Positions 1 through 6,140 are shown, counted from the stretch's first letter. The stretch: 9,097 bases of DNA from an uncultured Pirellulaceae bacterium (GCA_934255105.1 CAKQNH010000135.1:1-9097), one strand, 5' to 3'. Notes: generated by a model not told the origin, from the sequence alone. Numbers and translations: made by a program.

Positions 1-48
1 GCCCTCCCCCTCGCCTAGGCTCGACCCCTCCCGCGCGCGGGCAGGGGT
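1..48 (+). repeat. Head of composite repeat element, copy 1 (GC-rich hairpin)
   Basis: The first 23 bases (beginning GCCCTCCCCCTC, then TAGGCTCGACC) match, with a few substitutions, the sequence that begins at 3336. They run into a strong hairpin at 24-48: ACCCCT pairs with AGGGGT and CCCGCG with CGCGGG, with one bulged C at 42. The same 12 bases GCCCTCCCCCTC also occur on the minus strand at 3302-3291. About 10 bases after the hairpin comes CACGTGGCCA, which also follows the second copy. The element is cut by the window edge, so its left end is unknown. I infer a dispersed intergenic repeat of the kind common in planctomycete genomes; no protein is implied. Confidence 0.6.
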
Positions 49-83
49 ACGATTCACGTGGCCAGGAATAACTTGTGCGGTAT

Positions 84-281
84 AAAAAAGGCAAGAGTGC
101 CCGTTGTACTTGGAAACGGGCAGGAGTGCCCATTCTCCGGTGGGGAAACGGGCAGGAGCGCCCGTTTTACGGTGGGAAACGGGCAGGAGTGCCCGTTCTA
201 CGGTGGGGAAGCGGGCGAGGATGCGCGTTCTACGGATGTGGGTTGGGCGATTATTTAGGCAGGAGTGCCCATCTTACGAGG
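84..281 (+). repeat. Tandem array of 31-32 bp hairpin units (about six, outer ones decayed)
   Basis: Units begin near 84, 114, 146, 177, 209 and 255. The consensus is AAACGGGCAGGAGTGCCCGT followed by TCTACGGTGGGG. The core of each unit is a dyad: AACGGGCA, a GGAG loop, then TGCCCGTT. It forms an 8 bp stem in the best unit (177-208) and a weakened stem in the others. The three central units are the most alike, and the fifth and sixth are degenerate and less regularly spaced, as expected of an array that grows in the middle and decays at its edges. All three forward frames stay open for some distance only because the repeat lacks stops; the predicted peptides are translations of the repeat, so I do not call a gene. 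Two related units lie on the minus strand at 3233-3280. Confidence 0.85.
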
Positions 282-521
282 GAGCAAGTAAAACGGCACG
301 GAAGACACAACCCACGCGGCAAACTTTGCCCAATTCCGCATAGCGGTAGTCTGGGGTAGCAATGCCGGTCTGAAAATGTGCGATTAAGCAGCTCAGCCGC
401 TCCAACCGATTCTGTCTGCATGGCAACGCTACCCAGTGGGGGACCAGCTTGCTAAGCGGCTTTCTAGCAACTACCTAGCGCTAGTTTGTCCCCAACCGAT
501 TTCCCGCTCGGAAGGGTGTCA
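282..521. other. Intergenic region upstream of the protease gene
   Basis: No gene is supported here. Visible structure: a 13-base odd palindrome GGCAAACTTTGCC at 318-330; a direct repeat CCAACCGATT at 402-411 and 492-501; an inverted repeat TTGCTA/TAGCAA at 449-454 and 465-470; and a perfect 10-base palindrome CTAGCGCTAG at 475-484, 37 bases before the chosen protease start. The last two could be operator-like sites for the protease, but nothing identifies a regulator. A weak sigma70-like pair, TTGCTA (449-454) and TACCTA (472-477) with a 17-base spacer, overlaps them and is no better than speculative. Confidence 0.4.
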
Positions 522-1937
522 ATGACACAGACTCAATCGACAAGCAGTTGGCCTGGCCCACTGGCTCTCCTGAGCCTTTTGGGATTAAGCCTGTGCTTAC
601 CAAGCGCAACGGCGTTGGCAGAAGAGCATTCCTCGCAGCGGCACACGGCCACCGTCCGAGCAATCCAAGCTGCCGAACCGGCCGTTGTAAATATTGAAGG
701 CAACAAACCCGCCAATCCTGCCGCCGCTGACTCGCAACAAGTCAACGGCATGGGAGCCGGGGTCATCATCGACCCTCGTGGCTACATCTTGACCAACCAA
801 CATGTGGTCCAAGACGTCGGCCGAATCGAAATAACCATGCACGATGGCACACGCTATATCGGGCGTCTAATTGGACGCGACACCGATACCGATTTGGCAC
901 TAGTGAAAGTTAGTGCCAAGGCACCGCTACCGGTCATCCGCTGCGGCACGTCATCCGATCTCATGCGTGGAGAACGCGTCATCGCCATTGGCAATCCTTT
1001 TGGCTACCATCACACGGTAACTGAAGGGATCGTCAGTGCCTTGCACCGCGACATCCCCGTCAACGGAACTCAGAATTATCCCGATCTTATTCAGACGGAC
1101 GCCAGCATCAACCCAGGCAACTCGGGTGGACCGCTGCTCAACGCGGACGGTGAAATGATCGGTATCAACGCAGCGGTTCGCATCGGCGCCCAGGGAATAG
1201 GTTTTGCGATTCCAGTCGACAAAGCCATCGAGATCGCTGCCGAAATGATCGCTCAACATCGCCGCGGCTCGTTTGAGAGTCCGATCAGCGTGTCGACCAA
1301 ATACTCCGACGGCATGTCGCGAGTAGAAGTGACCCGAACCAGCGGCGGCGAACTACAGCGTGGGGATGTGCTTCGGCAGATCGCCGACCGACCCATCCAC
1401 ACTCGGCTCGATTTTGAATTTGCATTGCTCGACCAACTGGCCGATGCAGAAATTTCCGTCGACGTGGAGCGGAGTGGCAGTCGCTTTACCAGCACGCTGT
1501 CGCCGGCACCGCGTGCTGCGTCGAGCTCAACTGCTTTGAGTTCTGCCAGCCCGGCTAGTTCGAGCACTTCGGCCTCTCGAGCGCAGCTTGCCTCCACCAG
1601 CTCGGTACAGGATCAGGTCTACCGCCTGTTGGGACTGCGGCTGGAAGTGGCCGAGAGCGGGCGAGTTCGCCAGAACGATGCCAGCTACAAGGGCGGACTG
1701 CAAGTCGTCGCGGTCAGGCATGGCAGCGCAGCTTATGCAGCTCAGATTCAAACCGGCGACGTGTTGGTAGGACTGCTCGAATGGCAGACACCCAACTGGG
1801 ATGACTTGGCATGGATCCTGAAAGCCGATGAATTCAAGTCCACTCGTTCACCAAAATTCCACATCATGCGTGGCAAGGAAGTTTTTTGGGGGAGGTTGGA
1901 CATCGATCACGCCGCCAATCAAACCGCCGTGCGATAA
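522..1937 (+). CDS. Exported trypsin-like serine protease, HtrA/DegP type (S1C)
   Basis: This is a 471-residue envelope serine endopeptidase of the HtrA family, which degrades or refolds misfolded exported proteins. Residues 1-33 look like a signal peptide ending ALA-EE. The protease domain spans about 42-245 and has the full catalytic triad: His94 (TNQHVV), Asp124 (DTDTDLALVKV) and Ser201 (NPGNSGGPL). Residues 255-327 resemble a shortened, divergent PDZ domain (GDVLRQI at 281-287). A Ser/Ala-rich linker follows at about 328-362. Residues 365-462 form a second, better PDZ-like domain (TGDVLVGLLE at 411-420). I chose ATG 522 because GGAAGGG at 510-516 sits a few bases upstream and the signal peptide then starts normally; an in-frame TTG at 486 would add 12 residues ahead of it. 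The gene is monocistronic and converges on the glycosyltransferase. The family call is secure; the natural substrate is unknown. Confidence 0.93.
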   Translation: MTQTQSTSSWPGPLALLSLLGLSLCLPSATALAEEHSSQRHTATVRAIQAAEPAVVNIEGNKPANPAAADSQQVNGMGAGVIIDPRGYILTNQHVVQDVGRIEITMHDGTRYIGRLIGRDTDTDLALVKVSAKAPLPVIRCGTSSDLMRGERVIAIGNPFGYHHTVTEGIVSALHRDIPVNGTQNYPDLIQTDASINPGNSGGPLLNADGEMIGINAAVRIGAQGIGFAIPVDKAIEIAAEMIAQHRRGSFESPISVSTKYSDGMSRVEVTRTSGGELQRGDVLRQIADRPIHTRLDFEFALLDQLADAEISVDVERSGSRFTSTLSPAPRAASSSTALSSASPASSSTSASRAQLASTSSVQDQVYRLLGLRLEVAESGRVRQNDASYKGGLQVVAVRHGSAAYAAQIQTGDVLVGLLEWQTPNWDDLAWILKADEFKSTRSPKFHIMRGKEVFWGRLDIDHAANQTAVR

Positions 1938-2044
1938 GCCGTGGGACACGCAGCAGTTCTCAACGTCCAACAAGAACGCAGCGAACTGAAGTTGTTAGCG
2001 AATTCCGCTACGTGAGACATAAGCCGTATTCTCCAGGAGGGAAT

Positions 2045-2099
2045 AGGAGGGAGAAGCACCCCAGATGCTTCTCTCTCCTGTCGGCCGGGCTAAGCCGAC
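2045..2099. terminator. Hairpin pair between convergent genes
   Basis: A 14 bp stem (2045-2058 with 2066-2079, one G-U pair, 7-base loop CCCCAGA) lies 108 bases after the protease stop. Directly next to it is a second stem, GTCGGC/GCCGAC (2080-2085 with 2094-2099), which overlaps the last codons of the opposing glycosyltransferase and is followed on the plus strand by TTCTTC. Neither stem has a clean run of T, so this is not a textbook intrinsic terminator. The strength and position between two converging genes suggest a bidirectional end-of-transcript structure. Confidence 0.5.
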
Positions 2100-3118
2100 T
2101 TCTTCATCGGTAGGGTGATCGGTTCTTCAGCAGCGGTCGACCCGCTAACGTGATGGAAGCTTTGGTCTTCGACCGCCATGCTTTGCACCACATTGCGAAT
2201 GGCAAATGGGCGGCGTTCGTTGCGGCGATAGTACAAGCGGGTGTTGGCCTCTCCCAACAATCCCACGCTGAACAACTGAACGCTGACAATGCACAGCATA
2301 GCGCCCAGCACCAGAAATGGGTTGCCGGTGATATCGAAACCCACGCTGTACTTCATGGCCACGGTTCCGGCCAGCATCGCCAGTCCAGCGGCTAAGAATG
2401 CCAAGCCAACTCGACCAAAAAATTTCATGGGGCTGGTGTAGTAGTCCAGCATGTACTTCACCGTCAGCAGGTCGAGCACGACGCGCACGGTTCGCGACAG
2501 ACCATACTTGGTCTTGCCAAACTGTCGTGGATGGTGCATGGTCACCATCTCCAGACAGCGCGCACCGCGCCAGTGCGCCAGGATCGGGATAAAGCGGTGC
2601 ATCTCCCCGTACAGCTCCAGTTCCTCAGCGATCTCGCAGCGCATGGCCTTGAGCGTGCAGCCCAAATCATGAATTGGAAAACCGGTGACGCGCGAGATCA
2701 GCCAGTTGGCCATTTGGCTGGGGAGCTTGCGAGTTACCAGTGCGTCGTGGCGATCCTTGCGCCAGCCATGCACGAGATCGTACCCAGCGTCGATTTGAGC
2801 GAGCATTTTTGGGATATCGTTGGGTTCATTTTGCAGGTCGCCATCGAGCATCACCAGCGTTTGGCCGCGAGCCTGTTCGATGCCGGCTTGCATGGCGGCA
2901 GTCTGGCCATAGTTGCGGCGGAAGTGCACGATTTGCAGGCGTGGGTCGGCCGCTGCGCAGGCATCTAGCAGTTCGCTGGAACCATCTTGAGACCCATCAT
3001 CGACCAGAATCAATTCGCAGGGGCCAGGCAATTGATCCATCACCGCTGTGACACGCTCAACGAGCAGCGGTACATTTTCGACTTCGTTGAAGATTGGAAC
3101 AATAATGCTAGTTCGCAT
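2090..3118 (-). CDS. Membrane-anchored family 2 glycosyltransferase (GtrB/ArnC/DPM1-like)
   Basis: This 342-residue protein probably moves a sugar from a nucleotide donor onto a polyprenyl phosphate (undecaprenyl or similar) at the cytoplasmic membrane. The GT-A domain begins at once (SIIVPIFNEVENVP, 4-17). It has the donor-binding Asp pair D40-D41 (ILVDDGSQDGS) and the metal-binding DGD at 92-94 (MLDGDLQNEP). HDLGCTLKAMR (150-160) and RFIPILAHWRG (175-185) are typical of the GtrB/DPM1 group. Two hydrophobic helices at about 235-257 and 266-289, then a basic RLYYRRNERRPFAIR stretch, match the C-terminal anchor of bactoprenol glucosyltransferases. I chose ATG 3118 because AGGGAA (complement of 3125-3130) lies upstream and the fold starts there; an upstream in-frame ATG at 3187 would add 23 residues of no recognisable kind. 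The sugar and acceptor cannot be told from sequence. Confidence 0.9.
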   Translation of the reverse strand: MRTSIIVPIFNEVENVPLLVERVTAVMDQLPGPCELILVDDGSQDGSSELLDACAAADPRLQIVHFRRNYGQTAAMQAGIEQARGQTLVMLDGDLQNEPNDIPKMLAQIDAGYDLVHGWRKDRHDALVTRKLPSQMANWLISRVTGFPIHDLGCTLKAMRCEIAEELELYGEMHRFIPILAHWRGARCLEMVTMHHPRQFGKTKYGLSRTVRVVLDLLTVKYMLDYYTSPMKFFGRVGLAFLAAGLAMLAGTVAMKYSVGFDITGNPFLVLGAMLCIVSVQLFSVGLLGEANTRLYYRRNERRPFAIRNVVQSMAVEDQSFHHVSGSTAAEEPITLPMKKSA

Positions 3119-3162
3119 CGCGTTTTCCCTGGTCGGCCTACGGTAATGGATGATGTGTGGGG

Positions 3163-3192
3163 ACCATAGCCAATCTGACCGCTCCAAAGCAA
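3163..3192 (-). promoter_or_regulatory. Possible sigma70-like promoter of the glycosyltransferase
   Basis: On the minus strand TTGCTT (3192-3187) and TATGGT (3168-3163) are separated by 18 bases and lie about 45 bases before the chosen ATG. The match to consensus is partial, and promoter rules in planctomycetes are poorly known to me, so this is only a candidate. Confidence 0.25.
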
Positions 3193-3232
3193 TGCAAATT
3201 TCCTACCAATGCTATCAAACACCCCGCGCATC

Positions 3233-3302
3233 GCGTTCCTGCCCGCTTCTCTAACCTAGCACGGGCGCTCCTGACCGCTTCCCTAGCGTAGAGGGGGAGG
3301 GC
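3233..3302 (-). repeat. Decayed minus-strand copy of the composite repeat element
   Basis: Read on the minus strand from 3302, the sequence starts GCCCTCCCCCTC, identical to bases 1-12 of the window. It then holds two hairpin-array units: AAGCGGTCAGGAGCGCCCGT starting at 3280, and AAGCGGGCAGGAACGCG starting at 3248. Their spacing is 32 bases, the same period as the array at 84-281. The stems are imperfect, so the copy is probably old. It faces the plus-strand copy at 3336: the 12-base heads form an inverted repeat around 33 bases (3303-3335). It lies upstream of the glycosyltransferase start. Confidence 0.6.
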
Positions 3303-3335
3303 CGGAGACGGACTGCACAGATGTAGATTGCGCTT

Positions 3336-3437
3336 GCCCTCTCCCTCGCTTAGGCTCGACCTCTCCCAGAGGGAGAGGATCTAGTGCGAGCAGAGCTAGT
3401 GCAAGAAAATCGATAGGGAAATACCACGTGGCCAAAA
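3336..3437 (+). repeat. Head of composite repeat element, copy 2
   Basis: The sequence starting GCCCTCTCCCTCGC and continuing TAGGCTCGACC matches bases 1-25 with a few substitutions. A perfect hairpin CCTCTCCC-AGA-GGGAGAGG follows at 3360-3378, in the position where copy 1 has its own, differently sequenced hairpin. Preservation of a stem while its bases differ suggests that the structure matters, or that the element is copied as a folded unit. The conserved CACGTGGCCA lies at 3426-3435 and leads into the hexanucleotide array. Confidence 0.6.
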
Positions 3438-3622
3438 ACAAAACGGAATACAATACCGAGCGCGAGTACGAGCGCGAGCACGAGCACGAGCACGAGTACG
3501 AGTACGAGTACGAGTACGAGCATGAGCATGAGCATGAGCATGAGCATGAGCATGAGCATGAGCATGAGCATGAGCATGAGCATGAGCATGAGCATGAATG
3601 TTACTATCATGATGTGTGGTAG
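3428..3622 (+). CDS. Doubtful low-complexity ORF: Glu-His/Glu-Tyr repeat peptide
   Basis: This GTG-initiated frame of 64 codons has AGGGAA at 3415-3420, seven bases before the start. The peptide begins MAKNKTEYNT. It continues as 23 dipeptides (ER, EY, ER, three EH, four EY, thirteen EH) and ends ECYYHDVW. The composition is almost wholly acidic plus His/Tyr, without a hydrophobic core, signal peptide or recognisable domain; it would be disordered and might bind metal. The equivalent site in copy 1 (58) also reads GTG GCC (A/C)(A/G)(A/G) AAY-like codons, giving MARNN, so the start context is shared. The frame may exist only because a 6-base repeat cannot shift frame: the opposite strand is also open. 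I keep it as a possible expressed peptide, with low confidence. Confidence 0.25.
   Translation: MAKNKTEYNTEREYEREHEHEHEYEYEYEYEHEHEHEHEHEHEHEHEHEHEHEHEHECYYHDVW
3458..3595 (+). repeat. Hexanucleotide tandem array, 23 units (GAGNNN)
   Basis: There are exactly 23 six-base units. In order they are GAGCGC, GAGTAC, GAGCGC, three GAGCAC, four GAGTAC, then thirteen identical GAGCAT. The variants are grouped in blocks and the 3' block is perfect over 78 bases, so the right end is probably the most recently expanded. The array begins 23 bases after the conserved CACGTGGCCA of repeat copy 2 and ends 64 bases before the start of the ThiF-like gene. Length changes would keep reading frame but would alter the spacing of anything upstream of that gene. 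Confidence 0.95.
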
Positions 3623-3629
3623 TTAGACT
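3601..3629 (+). promoter_or_regulatory. Weak candidate promoter of the ThiF-like gene
   Basis: TTACTA (3601-3606) and TAGACT (3624-3629) are 17 bases apart and lie just after the hexanucleotide array, about 30 bases before the GTG start. Only three and four of six bases match the sigma70 boxes, so this is a guess based on position. Confidence 0.2.
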
Positions 3630-3659
3630 ATTAGAATCCCTCGCAATTGAGAAATAGAA

Positions 3660-4703
3660 GTGATCGAGTTGAACGACAACGCATTGACGGCAGACCGCTA
3701 TTCGCGGCAGGAGCGCTTTGCGCCGCTGGGCCCCGAGGGACAGCAGCGACTGGCTAAGGCGCGGGTGTTGGTCGTCGGCTGTGGTGCGCTCGGTTCAGTA
3801 ATCGCCGAGCGTTTGGCGCGCGCCGGCGTAGGGATGCTGCGCGTGGTGGATCGCGACTGGGTCGAGCTGAGCAACCTGCAGCGGCAGACGTTGTTTACCG
3901 AACGCGACGCGCGCGAGGCGCGCCCCAAGGCTGTCGCAGCGGCGGAAATGCTGCGGCAGATCAACAGTCAGATCACGATTGAAGCGCACGTCGAAGATGT
4001 CCAATTCGACAACATCCAGCGACTGGCCGATGGCTGCGAATTGATCATGGACGGGACCGACAATTTCGAAATCCGCTTTTTGGTCAACGACTATTGCGTC
4101 AAACACGATGTGCCTTGGGTGCATGGCGGCTGCTTGGGGGCCAGCGGTCAAGTGCTGACGATTCTGCCCGGCGAGACCGCCTGCTTCCGCTGCTTGGTCC
4201 CTGAGCTGCCACCGCGCGAATCGTTGCAGACCTGCGATACAGCCGGGGCGCTGGGACCCGCCGTGGGGTTGGTTTCATGCCTGCAAGCCGCCGAGGCGCT
4301 GAAGCTGCTCAGCGGCAATCGGCAGGCGAGTTGTCGCAAGTTGATGGTGCTCGACACCTGGCACACTGAACTGCGGCTGATCGGGCTAGCTCGCCAGCCT
4401 CATTGTCCGGCCTGTGGCCAGCGCCACTTCCCTTTTCTAAGCGGTGAGATCCGCACGGAATCGACGATCATGTGCGGCAAAAATGCCGTGCAGTTCAGTT
4501 CACCACAGTGGAGCCACGAAACGCTCGAGGAGATTGCCAACAAACTTATGCCGTTGGGTTCGGTCGAACAAAATGGGTTCTTTGTGCGGTTGCCGCTGGC
4601 CGATTACACGCTGACTATTTTCCGTGGAGGTCGAACGATTATTGAAGGGACGACGTCAGAGGCCGAAGCCAAATCCGTGCTGGCACGGACACTGGGGGGG
4701 TAG
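3660..4703 (+). CDS. ThiF/MoeB/HesA-family E1-like adenylyltransferase
   Basis: This 347-residue cytoplasmic enzyme should adenylate the C-terminal glycine of a ubiquitin-like sulfur carrier (ThiS, MoaD or relative) using ATP. It starts with the family hallmark RYSRQERF (13-20). It has the nucleotide loop GCGALGS (40-46), D64xD66, SNLQRQ (71-76), Lys90 and DGTDN (131-135). Two zinc-binding pairs are C175/C178 (CFRC) and C249/C252 (CPAC). Cys192 in TCDTAGALGP occupies the site of the persulfide Cys of ThiF. Residues about 261-347 form an extra small C-terminal domain starting CGKNAVQF, known as a tail on some ThiF-like proteins. The GTG at 3660 is the only sensible start: an in-frame TGA lies at 3648, and no strong ribosome site is visible. 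No carrier protein, sulfurtransferase or thiamine or molybdopterin gene is adjacent, so ThiF versus MoeB cannot be decided. Confidence 0.9.
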   Translation: MIELNDNALTADRYSRQERFAPLGPEGQQRLAKARVLVVGCGALGSVIAERLARAGVGMLRVVDRDWVELSNLQRQTLFTERDAREARPKAVAAAEMLRQINSQITIEAHVEDVQFDNIQRLADGCELIMDGTDNFEIRFLVNDYCVKHDVPWVHGGCLGASGQVLTILPGETACFRCLVPELPPRESLQTCDTAGALGPAVGLVSCLQAAEALKLLSGNRQASCRKLMVLDTWHTELRLIGLARQPHCPACGQRHFPFLSGEIRTESTIMCGKNAVQFSSPQWSHETLEEIANKLMPLGSVEQNGFFVRLPLADYTLTIFRGGRTIIEGTTSEAEAKSVLARTLGG

Positions 4704-4905
4704 TAGTGGCCCATTTGGACTGACATCCGGGGAAAAACTAACGTCATAACCGCGACCGTTACGGTTGGGTCAACATTTACTTTTCTACGAATGGGTTGCG
4801 TTCTGCGCCAAGGGGGCGTATTCTAGCATTACACCTGCGTCCATCGGGTCGACTGCTTAATCAGGCCCCACTAACATCCTTTTCTCGCGACGAGACGTAA
4901 AACCC
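4704..4905. other. Intergenic region with overlapping small dyads
   Basis: No gene is seen in these 202 bases. Overlapping inverted repeats cluster at 4748-4774: AACCG/CGGTT (4748-4752 with 4762-4766), ACCG-TTA-CGGT (4755-4765) and GTTG-GGT-CAAC (4764-4774). They lie 22-48 bases upstream of the candidate promoter for the helix-turn-helix gene and could be an operator, possibly autoregulatory, although the arms are only 4-5 bases. Confidence 0.35.
4796..4824 (+). promoter_or_regulatory. Candidate sigma70-like promoter of the helix-turn-helix gene
   Basis: TTGCGT (4796-4801) and TATTCT (4819-4824) are separated by exactly 17 bases and leave an 81-base leader before the ATG at 4906. Three of six and four of six bases match the consensus boxes. 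This is the best promoter-like pair in the intergenic region but is unproven. Confidence 0.3.
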
Positions 4906-6090
4906 ATGCGATATGAATTTAGACTAGCGGAACTTCTAGGCCACACTCCTGACCGGCGGAAGCGTCCGGGGACGATCAAAGCTATCGTTGAATACACTGG
5001 TCTGGACCGACATCAGGTGGCGTCTCTGCTAAAGAACGAAGCCAAGTACATTCCGCTGGACGCCTTGTCGCGGTTGTGCGACTACCTGGTCGAGTACGGT
5101 CACGCTTCGGCCGATCAACTGCCCGGCGCATTGTTCGCTGTCAAACCAGAGCATTTTTGGGAAGTGGTAGCGCGGCGTCGCAAGCTTGAGATCTGCATCG
5201 GTGTGCGTCGCCCCGATGGCGACACAGCACCTGAGTCTGCTTGGGTTGTCGCCTCCGACGCGGTGCTGATGGGCGAGGTGCTCAATGGCGTAACCACACT
5301 GGGTGGAACAGACAAACTTATTCAGACGGAACATTCGCAGCAGTTGCCCTCGCACCCCGAACTGCTCAAGCAGACGCTGGTCTGGAGTCCTGGCCACGTG
5401 GCTGAGGAGGACGCCATTGAGCGCTCCACCAAGGTCTACCAGGCCTTCACGTCGACGGCGGGTGACAAGGCGCTGATCTGCTTGGGAAGCGTCAAGAGCA
5501 ATCCGGTGGTCGAGGTCTCCATCGCGGAGACGTTCCGCGCCACTCCGTTCAAGTCCGAGGACGACGTGGAGAAGGCATCGGATCGGCACTGCCCATTCTT
5601 CCTGCGCTATCGCGACCACGACCCGCACATTCCCAGCGCTTCGGCCGGTATGCGACTGAGCAAGACCGAAGATGCTAAAGAACCGGGCATCTACTACGAG
5701 AAGGCGGACGGGACATGGGCCTACGCGGGGGGACAGGACACGGCGCTGGTGTTTTATGTATACCGTGAATCGCTGGGGCAACTGGAGATGGTGTTGAGTG
5801 GTTTCAGCGGTCGGGCTACCAGGCTGTTGGCGCGCACGCTGTCCAATCGTAGCGAAGAATTTTGGCCACCCGTGTACCAAGAGAATTATTTGCAGGTCGG
5901 GGCATTCATCGTGCAGTATCAACCGGCAACCGGGGACGGACAGTCGGACGACATTTTGCGGACAGATGTAGTAGGCAATCCCACCGTGACTCAGATTCCC
6001 GCCGAAGCCATCGCCCGACGGATGCGGATGTCCCACGCCACAGCACCCGCCGAAGATGAATCGCTAGCGACAACTGCGAGTGCAAAATAA
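4906..6090 (+). CDS. Helix-turn-helix protein of unknown function
   Basis: This 394-residue soluble protein has no signal peptide or membrane helix. Residues about 21-62 look like a Cro/XRE-type helix-turn-helix: TIKAIVEYTGLDRHQVASLL, then a helix containing IPLDALSRLCDYLVEYG. Most of the protein (about 85-345) is not a family I can name. It is predicted alpha/beta, with hydrophobic strands KALICLGS (188-195), ALVFYVYRE (280-288) and LEMVLSGFSGRATRLLARTL (293-312). The SxKSNPVVE (195-203) and GFSGRAT (299-305) turns could be ligand-contact loops. The last 25 residues are Ala/Thr-rich and probably flexible. The reading is a one-component DNA-binding regulator with an effector domain; this is inference. 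The ATG at 4906 has no clear ribosome site, and the helix-turn-helix position supports it. A 335-codon opposite-strand frame over this gene is a shadow. Confidence 0.8.
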   Translation: MRYEFRLAELLGHTPDRRKRPGTIKAIVEYTGLDRHQVASLLKNEAKYIPLDALSRLCDYLVEYGHASADQLPGALFAVKPEHFWEVVARRRKLEICIGVRRPDGDTAPESAWVVASDAVLMGEVLNGVTTLGGTDKLIQTEHSQQLPSHPELLKQTLVWSPGHVAEEDAIERSTKVYQAFTSTAGDKALICLGSVKSNPVVEVSIAETFRATPFKSEDDVEKASDRHCPFFLRYRDHDPHIPSASAGMRLSKTEDAKEPGIYYEKADGTWAYAGGQDTALVFYVYRESLGQLEMVLSGFSGRATRLLARTLSNRSEEFWPPVYQENYLQVGAFIVQYQPATGDGQSDDILRTDVVGNPTVTQIPAEAIARRMRMSHATAPAEDESLATTASAK

Positions 6091-6140
6091 TGTGGCTCGA
6101 CGCTCCGCGTCGACTTTATGTGGCTCGACGCTCCGCGTCG
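6091..6140 (+). repeat. Tandem pair of identical hairpin repeats after the helix-turn-helix gene
   Basis: Bases 6090-6112 and 6118-6140 are identical over 23 bases (period 28). Each contains the hairpin CGACGC-TCC-GCGTCG (stems 6098-6103/6107-6112 and 6126-6131/6135-6140). The first copy starts with the last base of the stop codon. The second is followed by GTATTTTACT. The pair could end transcription of the gene, although the T-run is short and interrupted. It may equally be a dispersed planctomycete repeat that was duplicated here. Confidence 0.7.

Noticed and set aside
84..281. CRISPR array
   Set aside because: Period is only 31-32 bases with no unique spacers between repeats; units are directly abutting hairpins and no cas gene is present.
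58..359. Three overlapping forward ORFs of 66-94 codons across the hairpin array
   Set aside because: Their peptides are repetitive readings of the same 31-32 base unit in different frames, with no consistent ribosome site; the open frames follow from a repeat lacking stop codons.
486..521. Upstream TTG start of the protease
   Set aside because: It places 12 polar residues before a complete signal peptide, while GGAAGGG precedes the ATG at 522 at normal spacing.
2531..2968. 145-codon plus-strand ORF inside the glycosyltransferase gene
   Set aside because: It is antisense to the conserved GT-A motifs and has no recognisable domain.
3350..3610. Minus-strand 86-codon ORF rich in Met-Leu and Val-Leu
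   Set aside because: It is the reverse complement of the hexanucleotide array; the hydrophobic repeat is a by-product of GAGCAT read as ATGCTC, not a membrane protein.
5029..6036. 335-codon minus-strand ORF opposite the helix-turn-helix gene
   Set aside because: Composition is Arg/His/Leu-rich without domains, and the plus-strand gene has coherent secondary structure and a helix-turn-helix; this is an antisense shadow in GC-rich DNA.
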